From: Chthonomonas sp. UBA2391 | GTDB lineage: Bacteria > Armatimonadota > Fimbriimonadia > Fimbriimonadales > Fimbriimonadaceae | Length of the DNA stretch: 19,720 nucleotides | Direction: 5' to 3' | Assembly (NCBI GenBank): GCA_002343825.1 | Contig: DDSL01000143.1 | Span: 1 to 19,720, forward strand | Shown: piece by piece, positions 8,279 to 15,104 of the stretch | How positions within the stretch are numbered: position 1 is the stretch's first letter | Layout: each line of letters starts with the position of its first letter | Program-made: the position numbers and the translations under genes | Notes under the pieces: model-generated | The model's input: the letters and a program-made list of their open reading frames with translations, nothing else | Database searches by the model: none | What the model was told of the DNA's origin: nothing

Positions 8279-9132
8279 CGGTTCGAGTCGCTTGTGCCCA
8301 GTTTTCGCCCCAAAAGGCGCAAGTGGAGGCCAATCTGGACCGGATCGTCTCGATCACGGAAGATGCGACCGCCGAGGGAGTCGATCTTCTGGTCTTTCCC
8401 GAGACGGCGACTTCGGGTTACTTCTTGGAGGGTGGGGTGCTGGAATGCTCTCGAACCGCCGACGAACTTCTTGCCCGCTTCCAGCCGGTCCGGCTCTCTC
8501 GCCCGATGGACGTGGTTCTGGGGTTCTATGAGCGCGCCGACGAAGACCTCTACAACTCTTGCGCCTACCTCTCTTTCGATGGGCAAACCTGGCGGATGGT
8601 CCACGTCTACAGGAAATTCTTCCTGCCAACCTATGGCGTCTTCGACGAAGCCCGTTTTGTTTCTAGAGGGACTGAACTTGGAGTCTGCGAGACCCGGTTT
8701 GGACGGATCGGGCTGATGATCTGCGAGGATGTGTGGCATTCCATCATCCCAACCCTCTCGGCCGCGTCGGGAGCAACGCTCCTGATTGCTCCGGCCGCGA
8801 GTCCAGCCCGAGGATTCCGTGGCGAGTTGCCCGGAAACTTGGAGCGCTGGGAACGACTTCTCCAGATGATCAGCGAAGAGCACAGCCTCCACTGCCTGGC
8901 GAGCATGCTCTGTGGATTTGAGGGCGGAAAGGGATTCGCCGGAGGCAGCTTGATCGTGGACCCTATGGGCCAAACGATTGGCCGAGGTCCTCTCCATGAA
9001 GAATTCCTCCTGGTGGCCGATCTGGACCTCGACCTGACGAGCATCGCCCGGGCCCGCTCCCCGCTTCTCGGTGACCTGCGGGCTTCATGGGCCGACATCG
9101 TCCGGATAGCGAGCGAAATCGAGTCGGGCTAG
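8275..9132 (+). CDS. Carbon-nitrogen hydrolase (nitrilase superfamily amidase)
   Basis: A 285-aa stand-alone enzyme of the nitrilase superfamily, which hydrolyses amide or nitrile C-N bonds through a covalent thioester. The Glu-Lys-Cys triad is clear: E43 in FPETATSGY, K114 in YRKFFLPTYG and C150 in LMICEDVWH. The segments K-x2-LP-x-YG-x-FDE and CEDVW resemble the glutaminase domain of glutamine-dependent NAD synthetase, but no synthetase domain is attached, so the substrate could be glutamine or another amide. The protein is cytoplasmic, with no signal peptide. Its ATG overlaps the stop of the helicase gene (ATGA), so it is probably co-translated with the AddAB-like pair, although no functional link is known. 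It ends 1 nt short of the convergent minus-strand gene. Confidence 0.92.
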   Translation: MTVRVACAQFSPQKAQVEANLDRIVSITEDATAEGVDLLVFPETATSGYFLEGGVLECSRTADELLARFQPVRLSRPMDVVLGFYERADEDLYNSCAYLSFDGQTWRMVHVYRKFFLPTYGVFDEARFVSRGTELGVCETRFGRIGLMICEDVWHSIIPTLSAASGATLLIAPAASPARGFRGELPGNLERWERLLQMISEEHSLHCLASMLCGFEGGKGFAGGSLIVDPMGQTIGRGPLHEEFLLVADLDLDLTSIARARSPLLGDLRASWADIVRIASEIESG

Positions 9133-9133
9133 T

Positions 9134-10072
9134 TCATCGGGGACGCCACGTCCAGAGTACGCCGAATCCGAAATCCGGTCCCTTTCCGGCTACAACCGGG
9201 GTGCTGATGAAGTCCCGATCTTCATCGAACCAGAGGGTGAGGCTCTCGCCCCGAGGCAAGGCGATCCTCGCCCCGATGCTCAGGGTCCGGTGCTCTCGAT
9301 TGGCGTTCGCATCTAGACTTCGGTAAGGAGCCGTCTCTCCCTGGCTCTGGACCAAGATCGAGAGGGACTGGCTCGTCCGCCACTCGAGCCCATAAGCCAG
9401 TTGGCGGATCCACCGATTCGACCCGGGCAATCCGCCGAGCCCCGCGTGCCAAGTCCAGCCAAGCATCGCATGGAGCCGGAGCGTCTCCGTGATCGCGTGA
9501 ACTTTGGCCACCGAGGCTCCCAAATCGACCCGCCCGTTGCCCATCGCCTGACCGGAATTCCCCAGAGGAAGCTCAAATCCGGCCGTAGCCGACCAGCCGT
9601 CGCCCAGGTCGTGGCGCACCAACACGGGCAGATCTCCCCATCCCGTCGCCGAGCCATATTGAAATCGGCCCGGCTCTCGCAAGATCGCTCGCCCCTGGGG
9701 CAAGACCTCCCGCAAGGGCTGGTCGAAGCCGATCCATCGGTGCCAGGTCTCGATGAGAGGGTCCATGAATCCGCCGCCCCTATTGCGCAAGGTTGCCCGG
9801 GCTTCGATCTCCCATTGGGGTCCGAGGCTTCGCCGGTAGGTTGCTTCCAGCTGGTTGGTCTCGATGTCCTCAACCAGTGCCGCAGTGCTGCGGAACTCGT
9901 TGGCATTGCGCCAAGAGAAAGACCACTGCTCGGTCTTTGTCGGCAAGAGGGTCGTCCGAAATGGAAGCCGCAACCCAGGCAAGGCCAAGGAACGCTGGAC
10001 GGTAGCGTCCAGCGGTTGGGCTCCCGAGAGGGCCGGGGAAAGAAGGATCAGGGCGCAGAGTCTACGGAGCAT
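9134..10072 (-). CDS. DUF3187-like exported, probably outer-membrane protein
   Basis: A 312-aa protein with an N-terminal signal peptide (MLRRLCALILLSPALSGAQ) and a body rich in alternating polar/hydrophobic strands with many Trp, Arg and Gly residues, typical of an outer-membrane beta-barrel. The stretch around residues 99-150 (GGGFMDPLIETWHRWIG, then GWGDLPVLVRHDLG) and the ending in short strands recall the DUF3187 family of exported proteins of unknown function. That match is from memory and needs a profile search. The C-terminus is WTWRPR, not the classical terminal Phe. I chose the ATG at 10072 over an upstream TTG because it puts the signal peptide at the very N-terminus. It is divergent from the E2 gene (44 bp apart) and convergent with the CN-hydrolase gene (1 bp apart, no terminator seen). 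Confidence 0.7.
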   Translation of the reverse strand: MLRRLCALILLSPALSGAQPLDATVQRSLALPGLRLPFRTTLLPTKTEQWSFSWRNANEFRSTAALVEDIETNQLEATYRRSLGPQWEIEARATLRNRGGGFMDPLIETWHRWIGFDQPLREVLPQGRAILREPGRFQYGSATGWGDLPVLVRHDLGDGWSATAGFELPLGNSGQAMGNGRVDLGASVAKVHAITETLRLHAMLGWTWHAGLGGLPGSNRWIRQLAYGLEWRTSQSLSILVQSQGETAPYRSLDANANREHRTLSIGARIALPRGESLTLWFDEDRDFISTPVVAGKGPDFGFGVLWTWRPR

Positions 10073-10116
10073 GTCAAACTTAAACCTCGGAGCAATCCAC
10101 CAGGAGACCCGCAAAG

Positions 10117-11595
10117 ATGCCCGTCGTTCCGCTCAGAATTCCCCAGATCGGTGAAGGCTTGCAAGAAGCCCGCCTCGTGGCCGTGCTGAAACAGCCCGGT
10201 GACCCTGTCCGTCGCGATGAACCGATCTATCAAATGGAGACGGATAAGGCGGTGATGGACGTCGAATCCCCGTTCGAAGGGATCCTGGTGCAGTGGCTGC
10301 ATCCGGTGGATACCCTTCTCCCGATTGGCGCTGAGGTGGCCCAGATGGATGTGGCCGATGCCGCTTCGACTCCAGCCCCTGCTCCGTCCGCGACAACCGA
10401 AGAGGCCTCGGTGGTCTCGGTGACGATCCCCGCAATCGGTGAAGGACTTCAAGAGGCTCGTCTGGTGGCGGTCTTGAAGCAGCCCGGCGACGCGATCAAG
10501 CGCGATGAGGCGATCTATCAGATGGAGACCGACAAGGCCGTCATGGATGTCGAGTCACCGTATGAAGGAACCTTGGTCGAGTGGCTGGCACCGGTCAATA
10601 CGGTTTTGGCGATCGGGGCCGAAGTGGCCAAGATTCGCGTTTCCGGAGTTGTTAGCGCAGGCGCCCCCACGGCACCGGTTGCTCATGGAACGCCCGCTGC
10701 CCCCACTGCGCCGGCCAGCTTGGCCCCGGCGTCCGGCGGCCCCCGTCGTACGGACGTCCCACCGCGCACGAGAGCCTATGCCAAGGAGAAAGGGATCTCG
10801 GCCGAAGTTCTTGAGACAATCCCGGCGAAGGGCAGCAAGCTCATGCCCGAAGATATCGACGCCTTCTTGGCCGGTGGCTCACCGAGTACGATCCCAGCGG
10901 CCGCAACCCAAAACGAAAGTTATGAGCAACGACCGCTGAGTCAAAAGCAACGGCTCCTGAGCTCTCGGTTGGTCCGTGGATCGCAACTGGTCGTGCCGGG
11001 AACCATGACGGTGGCGACGGTTTGGGAACGGATCGAGGCCGAGCGGGCCCGCGTCAAGGCGAGCGGCGACGCCTTCCAACCCAGCAGTTTCACGATGTTC
11101 GCCTACGCGGTGGCCAAGGCTTGTGCCGACTTCCCGCTGTTCCGGAGCAGCATGATCGGGGACGACACGATCCGGACGTATCACCACATCAATCTGGGTA
11201 TTGCCGTCGCACTGCCCGGGGATGAGCTGGTTTTGGCCGTCGTCGAGAAAGCCGACACCTTGGGTTGGCGAGAGTTCGCCGAACAGATGCGCGCCAAGAT
11301 CGAACTTGCCCGAGGTGGTCAAGACCAAGCCAATGAGACGGTGACGCTGAGCCTGACCAACATGCAGGCCTTTGGATTGCGAGATGCCGTGCCCGTGGTG
11401 GTTCCGCCCAGCGTGGCGACGCTCTTTTTGGGTGAACCCTACAACGGTTTGGCGCAAGACACGTCGGAACTCCAGATCCGCAAGTACGTGAATCTTGCCC
11501 TCACGTTTGACCATCGGTTGATCAACGGAGTCGGTGCCGCCGACTTCCTGAATCGCATCAAAAAGTCGACGGAAGAGTGGCAGGAACAACTTTGA
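10117..11595 (+). CDS. Dihydrolipoyllysine acyltransferase (E2), two lipoyl domains
   Basis: E2 component of a 2-oxoacid dehydrogenase complex (492 aa). It transfers acyl groups from a swinging lipoyl-lysine to CoA and forms the core that binds E1 and E3. Domains: lipoyl 1 (6-78, K44 in METDKAVMD), lipoyl 2 (102-175, K140 in the same motif), Ala/Pro-rich linker (178-208), peripheral-subunit-binding domain (214-252, PPRTRAYAKEKGI) and catalytic acyltransferase domain (about 270-490). The active-site motif reads DHRLINGVGAADF, with H466 kept and N470 where most E2s have Asp. Start: ATG with AGGAG 10 nt upstream. No E1 or E3 gene lies nearby, so the acyl substrate (pyruvate, branched-chain or 2-oxoglutarate) cannot be fixed; the general architecture fits a pyruvate-type E2 best. 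First gene of a four-gene cassette, overlapping the next gene by 4 nt (TTGA). Confidence 0.93.
   Translation: MPVVPLRIPQIGEGLQEARLVAVLKQPGDPVRRDEPIYQMETDKAVMDVESPFEGILVQWLHPVDTLLPIGAEVAQMDVADAASTPAPAPSATTEEASVVSVTIPAIGEGLQEARLVAVLKQPGDAIKRDEAIYQMETDKAVMDVESPYEGTLVEWLAPVNTVLAIGAEVAKIRVSGVVSAGAPTAPVAHGTPAAPTAPASLAPASGGPRRTDVPPRTRAYAKEKGISAEVLETIPAKGSKLMPEDIDAFLAGGSPSTIPAAATQNESYEQRPLSQKQRLLSSRLVRGSQLVVPGTMTVATVWERIEAERARVKASGDAFQPSSFTMFAYAVAKACADFPLFRSSMIGDDTIRTYHHINLGIAVALPGDELVLAVVEKADTLGWREFAEQMRAKIELARGGQDQANETVTLSLTNMQAFGLRDAVPVVVPPSVATLFLGEPYNGLAQDTSELQIRKYVNLALTFDHRLINGVGAADFLNRIKKSTEEWQEQL
10132..10641 (+). repeat. Tandem duplication encoding two near-identical lipoyl domains
   Basis: Codons 6-78 and 102-175 of the E2 gene encode two lipoyl domains offset by 96 residues. 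GEGLQEARLVAVLKQPGD and IYQMETDKAVMDVESP are identical in both copies, yet the codons differ at many synonymous positions. The duplication is therefore not recent and both copies appear to be under selection. Confidence 0.85.
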
Positions 11596-12305
11596 AGCCG
11601 ATCATCGGAATCACGGTCGAGAGCCAATTTCAACCCGAGATTCCCCGAAGCAGGGGGAAAATTGAGCTGAATTGGAACTATTTCGAGGAAATCTCGAAAG
11701 CCGGCGGTGTTCCGATTGTTATTCCTCCGACGGCGGACATGGCTGAGGTTGCCCCACTTCTTGACGGCTGGCTCCTGCCCGGCGGACTCGATATTCCGGC
11801 CAAGGAATGGGGTGAGGAAGATCACCCCGAGGTCGATACTCAGGATGGCACACGCTTCGATGCCGAGCGACGACTTTATGCCGCGATTTCTCCGACTTTG
11901 CCTATTTTTGGAATCTGTTATGGGGCGCAGTCGCTGAATGTCCTCCGCGGAGGATCGCTGGAACAACACATTCCCGACCGCTCACCAGTCGAACATACCG
12001 GTGGGCCCCTGCAACGCTATCATGTAGTGCCCGGATCTCGCTTAGCGGATATCCTCGGAACCGCAGAGTTCGAGGGTCAGAGTTGGCACCACCAAGCCGT
12101 CGGAAGGGTCGGCCGAGACTTACGAGTCGTTGCCGAACACGAGGACGGAACGCCCGAGGCGATTGAATCCACCGACGAACGTTGGCTCATTGGGCTCCAG
12201 TGCCACCCCGAGCGAACCCCCGGATCGGATGCCACCGACAAAGTTTTCGCGGCATTTATCGCCGCCGCCCGAGAATTCCGCGCCAGAAAGGAGCTTCATC
12301 GATGA
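11592..12305 (+). CDS. Class I glutamine amidotransferase / gamma-glutamyl hydrolase (C26, PuuD-like)
   Basis: A 237-aa cytoplasmic enzyme of the peptidase C26 family, whose characterised members cleave gamma-glutamyl amide bonds (for example gamma-glutamyl-GABA in putrescine breakdown, PuuD). The triad is visible: nucleophile C109 in GICYGAQSLNV, and H205 and E207 in LQCHPE. The N-terminal KPIIGIT and the LLPGG segment are typical of the family. I chose the TTG at 11592: AGGA lies 6 nt upstream, the protein then begins M-K-P-I-I-G-I-T as family members do, and TTGA overlaps the E2 stop. A GTG at 11577 would add five residues. The 3' end overlaps the next gene (ATGA). No polyamine genes are nearby, so PuuD activity is only a family-level guess. 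Confidence 0.9.
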   Translation: MKPIIGITVESQFQPEIPRSRGKIELNWNYFEEISKAGGVPIVIPPTADMAEVAPLLDGWLLPGGLDIPAKEWGEEDHPEVDTQDGTRFDAERRLYAAISPTLPIFGICYGAQSLNVLRGGSLEQHIPDRSPVEHTGGPLQRYHVVPGSRLADILGTAEFEGQSWHHQAVGRVGRDLRVVAEHEDGTPEAIESTDERWLIGLQCHPERTPGSDATDKVFAAFIAAAREFRARKELHR

Positions 12306-12754
12306 AATGGGTCGTGAACGGTACCGAAGTTGAGCTTGAACCCACCCCTGGGATCGAGATCTCCCAGGACGGTGAGCGCTTGGTTTTGCACGCCGGAAAC
12401 AAGACCCAAACGGCCCTGGCGCTCTGCCAGCCAGGGGGCAACTTCCTGATCAGCTTAGAGGGACAAATCCTAGAAGTCGAGAGAGTGACCCCGGGCCAGA
12501 AGAAGAGCGGGAGTTCGGGTGGAGATGGCCGCAGTCTGGCACCGATGCCAGGCTTGGTCGTCGATGTGCTTGTGGAAGAGGGCCAACAGGTGACCCGCGG
12601 TCAGCGCCTCTTGGTGCTGGAAGCGATGAAGAGTCACCTCCCAGTCCTTGCTGCCTTCGACGCCGTCGTGACCCAGATCCCCGTTTCTGCTGGGATGCAG
12701 GTTTCGGAGGGGCAGGTGCTGGTTGAGATTCAGCCCCAATCCCCCCAAGAATGA
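12302..12754 (+). CDS. Small biotin carboxyl carrier-type protein
   Basis: A 150-aa protein with a biotinyl/lipoyl-attachment domain in its C-terminal half (about 79-147). The pattern APMPGLV...EEGQQVTRGQ.LLVLEAMKS identifies biotin carriers of acyl-CoA or oxaloacetate carboxylases, in which the Lys of the AMK motif (K110) is biotinylated. The residue after Lys is Ser, where most carriers have Met (AMKM). The N-terminal half (MKWVVNGTEVEL...) resembles the beta-strand region preceding carriers in propionyl-CoA-type carboxylases. The middle (64-78) is a Gly/Ser/Lys linker. The start is the ATG at 12302, with AAAGGAG 8 nt upstream, overlapping the previous stop (ATGA). No biotin carboxylase or carboxyltransferase gene lies in this window, so its partner must be encoded elsewhere. 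Confidence 0.88.
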   Translation: MKWVVNGTEVELEPTPGIEISQDGERLVLHAGNKTQTALALCQPGGNFLISLEGQILEVERVTPGQKKSGSSGGDGRSLAPMPGLVVDVLVEEGQQVTRGQRLLVLEAMKSHLPVLAAFDAVVTQIPVSAGMQVSEGQVLVEIQPQSPQE

Positions 12755-13167
12755 GCGCTCTCAAGAGATCCGTCGAATTCGAAAGTCAATGTCGTCAATG
12801 GGTGAACTCCGGTTTCCCGGTCCACTCCTTTGAAGTCGAGCGATTCAAAGAAAAGTGGCAGACGACGCTCCGTCGCTATCTTTACCTTCGTGGCGTCCGG
12901 TTGCTGGACGGCTGGAAGGGCCACCCCATGTTCGAGATCATGGCCACCATCGACGACTGCGAAGAGGTCCTTGAGATCGCCGAAGAGGATCTGCTCCGAC
13001 TTTGGGAGACTCGTTTCAGCAAAGGCCTGAGAGGGATGCACTGCGTCGAGAGAACCGGAGAGGGTCTAGCCTTCAGTTTCGCCGGCCGGACCGAAGACGG
13101 GCTCTACTTGAGCGGGCGCATTCTCCTAGTAAAGGTGCGCGCAGCCCCAGTTCCAGTCGCGGCCTAG
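12751..13167 (+). CDS. Hypothetical protein, last gene of the E2 cassette
   Basis: A 138-aa protein I do not recognise. It has no signal peptide or membrane segment and is predicted cytoplasmic. The N-terminal third is basic and helical (KRSVEFESQCRQW, then FKEKWQTTLRRYLYLRG). The middle is acidic (DDCEEVLEIAEEDLLRLWE). The C-terminal third looks like beta-strands (GLAFSFAGRTEDGLYLSGRILLVKV). It is believed real because its ATG overlaps the biotin-carrier stop (ATGA), the third such overlap in a row, and because codon use matches the neighbours. Its place suggests a role tied to the carrier proteins, but nothing in the sequence proves that. Confidence 0.75.
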   Translation: MSALKRSVEFESQCRQWVNSGFPVHSFEVERFKEKWQTTLRRYLYLRGVRLLDGWKGHPMFEIMATIDDCEEVLEIAEEDLLRLWETRFSKGLRGMHCVERTGEGLAFSFAGRTEDGLYLSGRILLVKVRAAPVPVAA

Positions 13168-13193
13168 CCCGTTCGGGAGGTCGCGCCCGTCGG

Positions 13194-13199
13194 TATACT
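13194..13199 (+). promoter_or_regulatory. -10 box TATACT 9 nt before the TPR-protein start
   Basis: GGTATACT ends 9 nt before the ATG at 13209, in the 41-bp gap after the E2 cassette. It has the same layout as TATAAT before 3027, and no Shine-Dalgarno sequence is present. It implies a nearly leaderless transcript for the TPR gene. No -35 hexamer is evident. Confidence 0.55.
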
Positions 13200-13208
13200 C
13201 CTAGAGTT

Positions 13209-15044
13209 ATGCCGATTGCCGTGCTCCCTTTTAATGCAGGCCCCAACACCTCCGCAGCCCTGGCCCGACAGCTCACCAACTTTGCGGTGGAGATCGTGCG
13301 CCAAATGCCGGGAGCCGAAGTCAACCTGGTCAATTACCTCGTCCAAGTGGACCAAGATCCGGCCGGACCTCGCTATGCCAATGTCAATGCCAGCGAGACT
13401 CTGAACGAATATCAGATGCTGGAGCAACTCTTCCAGCAAACCCAAACGCCCAAGGTCATGGACGGCCTTTTGGTGACCGATGGCGACAAGCACACGCTCG
13501 ACATCCGGTTCTTCGAAAACGGAAACGAGAACGCTTACCGGTCCGACCACTACGAGTTTGCTTCGAACGAGGCCTTCGGTCCCCTGCGCCAGATGGTCGA
13601 GTCGCTTGCCACCGAAGCAGGCGGCGAGTTTCCGGCCGAGCTGAAGGAAGACGAAAACCTCTTTGGGACCGACGTCGGGGCCGCTCTGCTCCGCTACTTC
13701 GAGAGCTACGACGCGGTCCAGTACATCAACCACACCCAAGGTCGGGTTGCGGTCGAGTTTTCGCCGACCCAAGCGATGGACGGATTCCTGGAGGCTCAAA
13801 AGCTGGATGACGGATGGGAGTCGCCGTATCTTGGCGCGGTCCAGTTGACCCGACTCTGCGCCCAATATCAGATCGGGAATCCGGACGAGATCGAAGGCAA
13901 GCTGAAGGAATTCATCGCACTGGAGCCCCAAGATGCCCGCGGTTACTTCGCCCTCGGTGAACTGCAACAGGCCCGGGGAGGACTCCAGCAAGCCAACGAT
14001 TCCTTCGAGAAAGCGGCCCAACTTCAACCGGATGAGTCCGCAATCCTGACCCGGCTTGGACTCGTCCAGATGCAGATGGGAATGCCGGTGAACGCCGAGC
14101 GAAACTTCCGTAAAGCGGTTGAAATGGAAGGCGAAGACAAGCCGACCATGCAGTTCCTCGCCCAGGTCTTGACCCAAACCGGCCGCGCCCACGAGGTCCC
14201 CGCGCTCTGGAAGTCGATGGTGGACGCTAACCCGCAGAACGCAGCCGCTCATGCGAATCTGGCTATGTCCCAAGCCCAAGCCGGCAATGAAGATGAGGCC
14301 ATCAAGACCTTTGAAGCCGCGCTCGAATCGCTGGAAGACAAGACCCTGATCAAGCGGGTTTATGCCCCGATCCTTGCCCAACGCAACGAGTTCGACCGCG
14401 CGATGGACTTCTATGAAGACTCGCTGGAGATCGCGCCCCAAGACGTTGCGCTTCTGGTCGAATACGCCCAGACCCTCCAGGCCGCCGGGCGCGATTTCGA
14501 AGTCCCCAAGGTTCTCAAGGACATCCTCGCCACCGAGCCCGAGCCGAACGTTCGAGCCCAAACCCAAGCATGGCTTACCGAAATTGAGCAGCCCAAGCGA
14601 ATCGAGAGCGTCCAAAATGCACAAGCTCAACTTGAGGCCAACAATCCCGAAGGCGCCCTCCAGGCCCTCAAGCCGATGCGCAACTGGTTGGCCGACTACT
14701 GGAAGATGTGGCTCATCCTGGCCGCAGCCCAAAACCGAGCCGGAAACCATGTCGAGGCCGAAGAAGCCGCCATCCAATTGATCCAAATGTATCCCGGATG
14801 CGAGCCCGGCTACCTGGAACTTGCCGGTGCGCTCGGTGCCCAGAACAAGAACGAGGAGGTCTATAACGCGATGCGCTATGCCCTGACCCAGGTCCAAGGT
14901 TCGGTTCCGATCGGATTGAACCTGGCTTTGGCCGCTAAGCGGCTTGGGCGCAGCGACGAGGCCCGCCATCTGGCCAAGCAGATCCGCGAGGCCGTCGGCA
15001 ACGAACCACAACTCGAACAAGTCCTGCAAGAAATCGAGGCTTGA
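13209..15044 (+). CDS. TPR-repeat protein with TolB/FlgO-like N-terminal domain
   Basis: A 611-aa protein without signal peptide. Residues 1 to about 135 begin MPIAVLPFNAGPNTSAALA, a start common to TolB/FlgO-like or adenylate-cyclase-associated N-terminal domains fused to TPRs. From about residue 225 to the end there are helical tetratricopeptide repeats (for example DARGYFALGELQQARGGLQQ and AAAHANLAMSQAQAGNEDEA), giving perhaps eight or more units. Such proteins act as protein-protein scaffolds; the partner is unknown. I chose the ATG at 13209, directly after a TATACT box, over the longer frame from 13002, which overlaps the preceding gene and encodes an Arg/Pro-rich stretch unlike the rest. 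It stands between the E2 cassette and the subtilase gene with no clear operon link to either. Confidence 0.82.
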   Translation: MPIAVLPFNAGPNTSAALARQLTNFAVEIVRQMPGAEVNLVNYLVQVDQDPAGPRYANVNASETLNEYQMLEQLFQQTQTPKVMDGLLVTDGDKHTLDIRFFENGNENAYRSDHYEFASNEAFGPLRQMVESLATEAGGEFPAELKEDENLFGTDVGAALLRYFESYDAVQYINHTQGRVAVEFSPTQAMDGFLEAQKLDDGWESPYLGAVQLTRLCAQYQIGNPDEIEGKLKEFIALEPQDARGYFALGELQQARGGLQQANDSFEKAAQLQPDESAILTRLGLVQMQMGMPVNAERNFRKAVEMEGEDKPTMQFLAQVLTQTGRAHEVPALWKSMVDANPQNAAAHANLAMSQAQAGNEDEAIKTFEAALESLEDKTLIKRVYAPILAQRNEFDRAMDFYEDSLEIAPQDVALLVEYAQTLQAAGRDFEVPKVLKDILATEPEPNVRAQTQAWLTEIEQPKRIESVQNAQAQLEANNPEGALQALKPMRNWLADYWKMWLILAAAQNRAGNHVEAEEAAIQLIQMYPGCEPGYLELAGALGAQNKNEEVYNAMRYALTQVQGSVPIGLNLALAAKRLGRSDEARHLAKQIREAVGNEPQLEQVLQEIEA

Positions 15045-15085
15045 GCCTAATCACGGCCAATTACTAGCGCCGCGCCACCCAGCGA

Positions 15086-15102
15086 CCGTGGAATTCCCAC
15101 GG
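15086..15102 (+). promoter_or_regulatory. Hairpin next to the subtilase start codon
   Basis: CCGTGG-AATTC-CCACGG is a perfect 6-bp inverted repeat with a 5-nt loop, ending 2 nt before the ATG at 15105. In RNA it would sequester most of the only possible Shine-Dalgarno sequence (GGAG, 15101-15104). In DNA it could be an operator. Its function is not known. Confidence 0.35.
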
Positions 15103-15104
15103 AG

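Noticed and set aside
13164..15029. A 621-codon open frame on the minus strand opposite the TPR gene
   Set aside because: The plus strand has clear TPR repeats. The minus frame has repetitive Leu/Gly/Val composition with no recognisable domain and arises from codon bias in a high-G+C gene.
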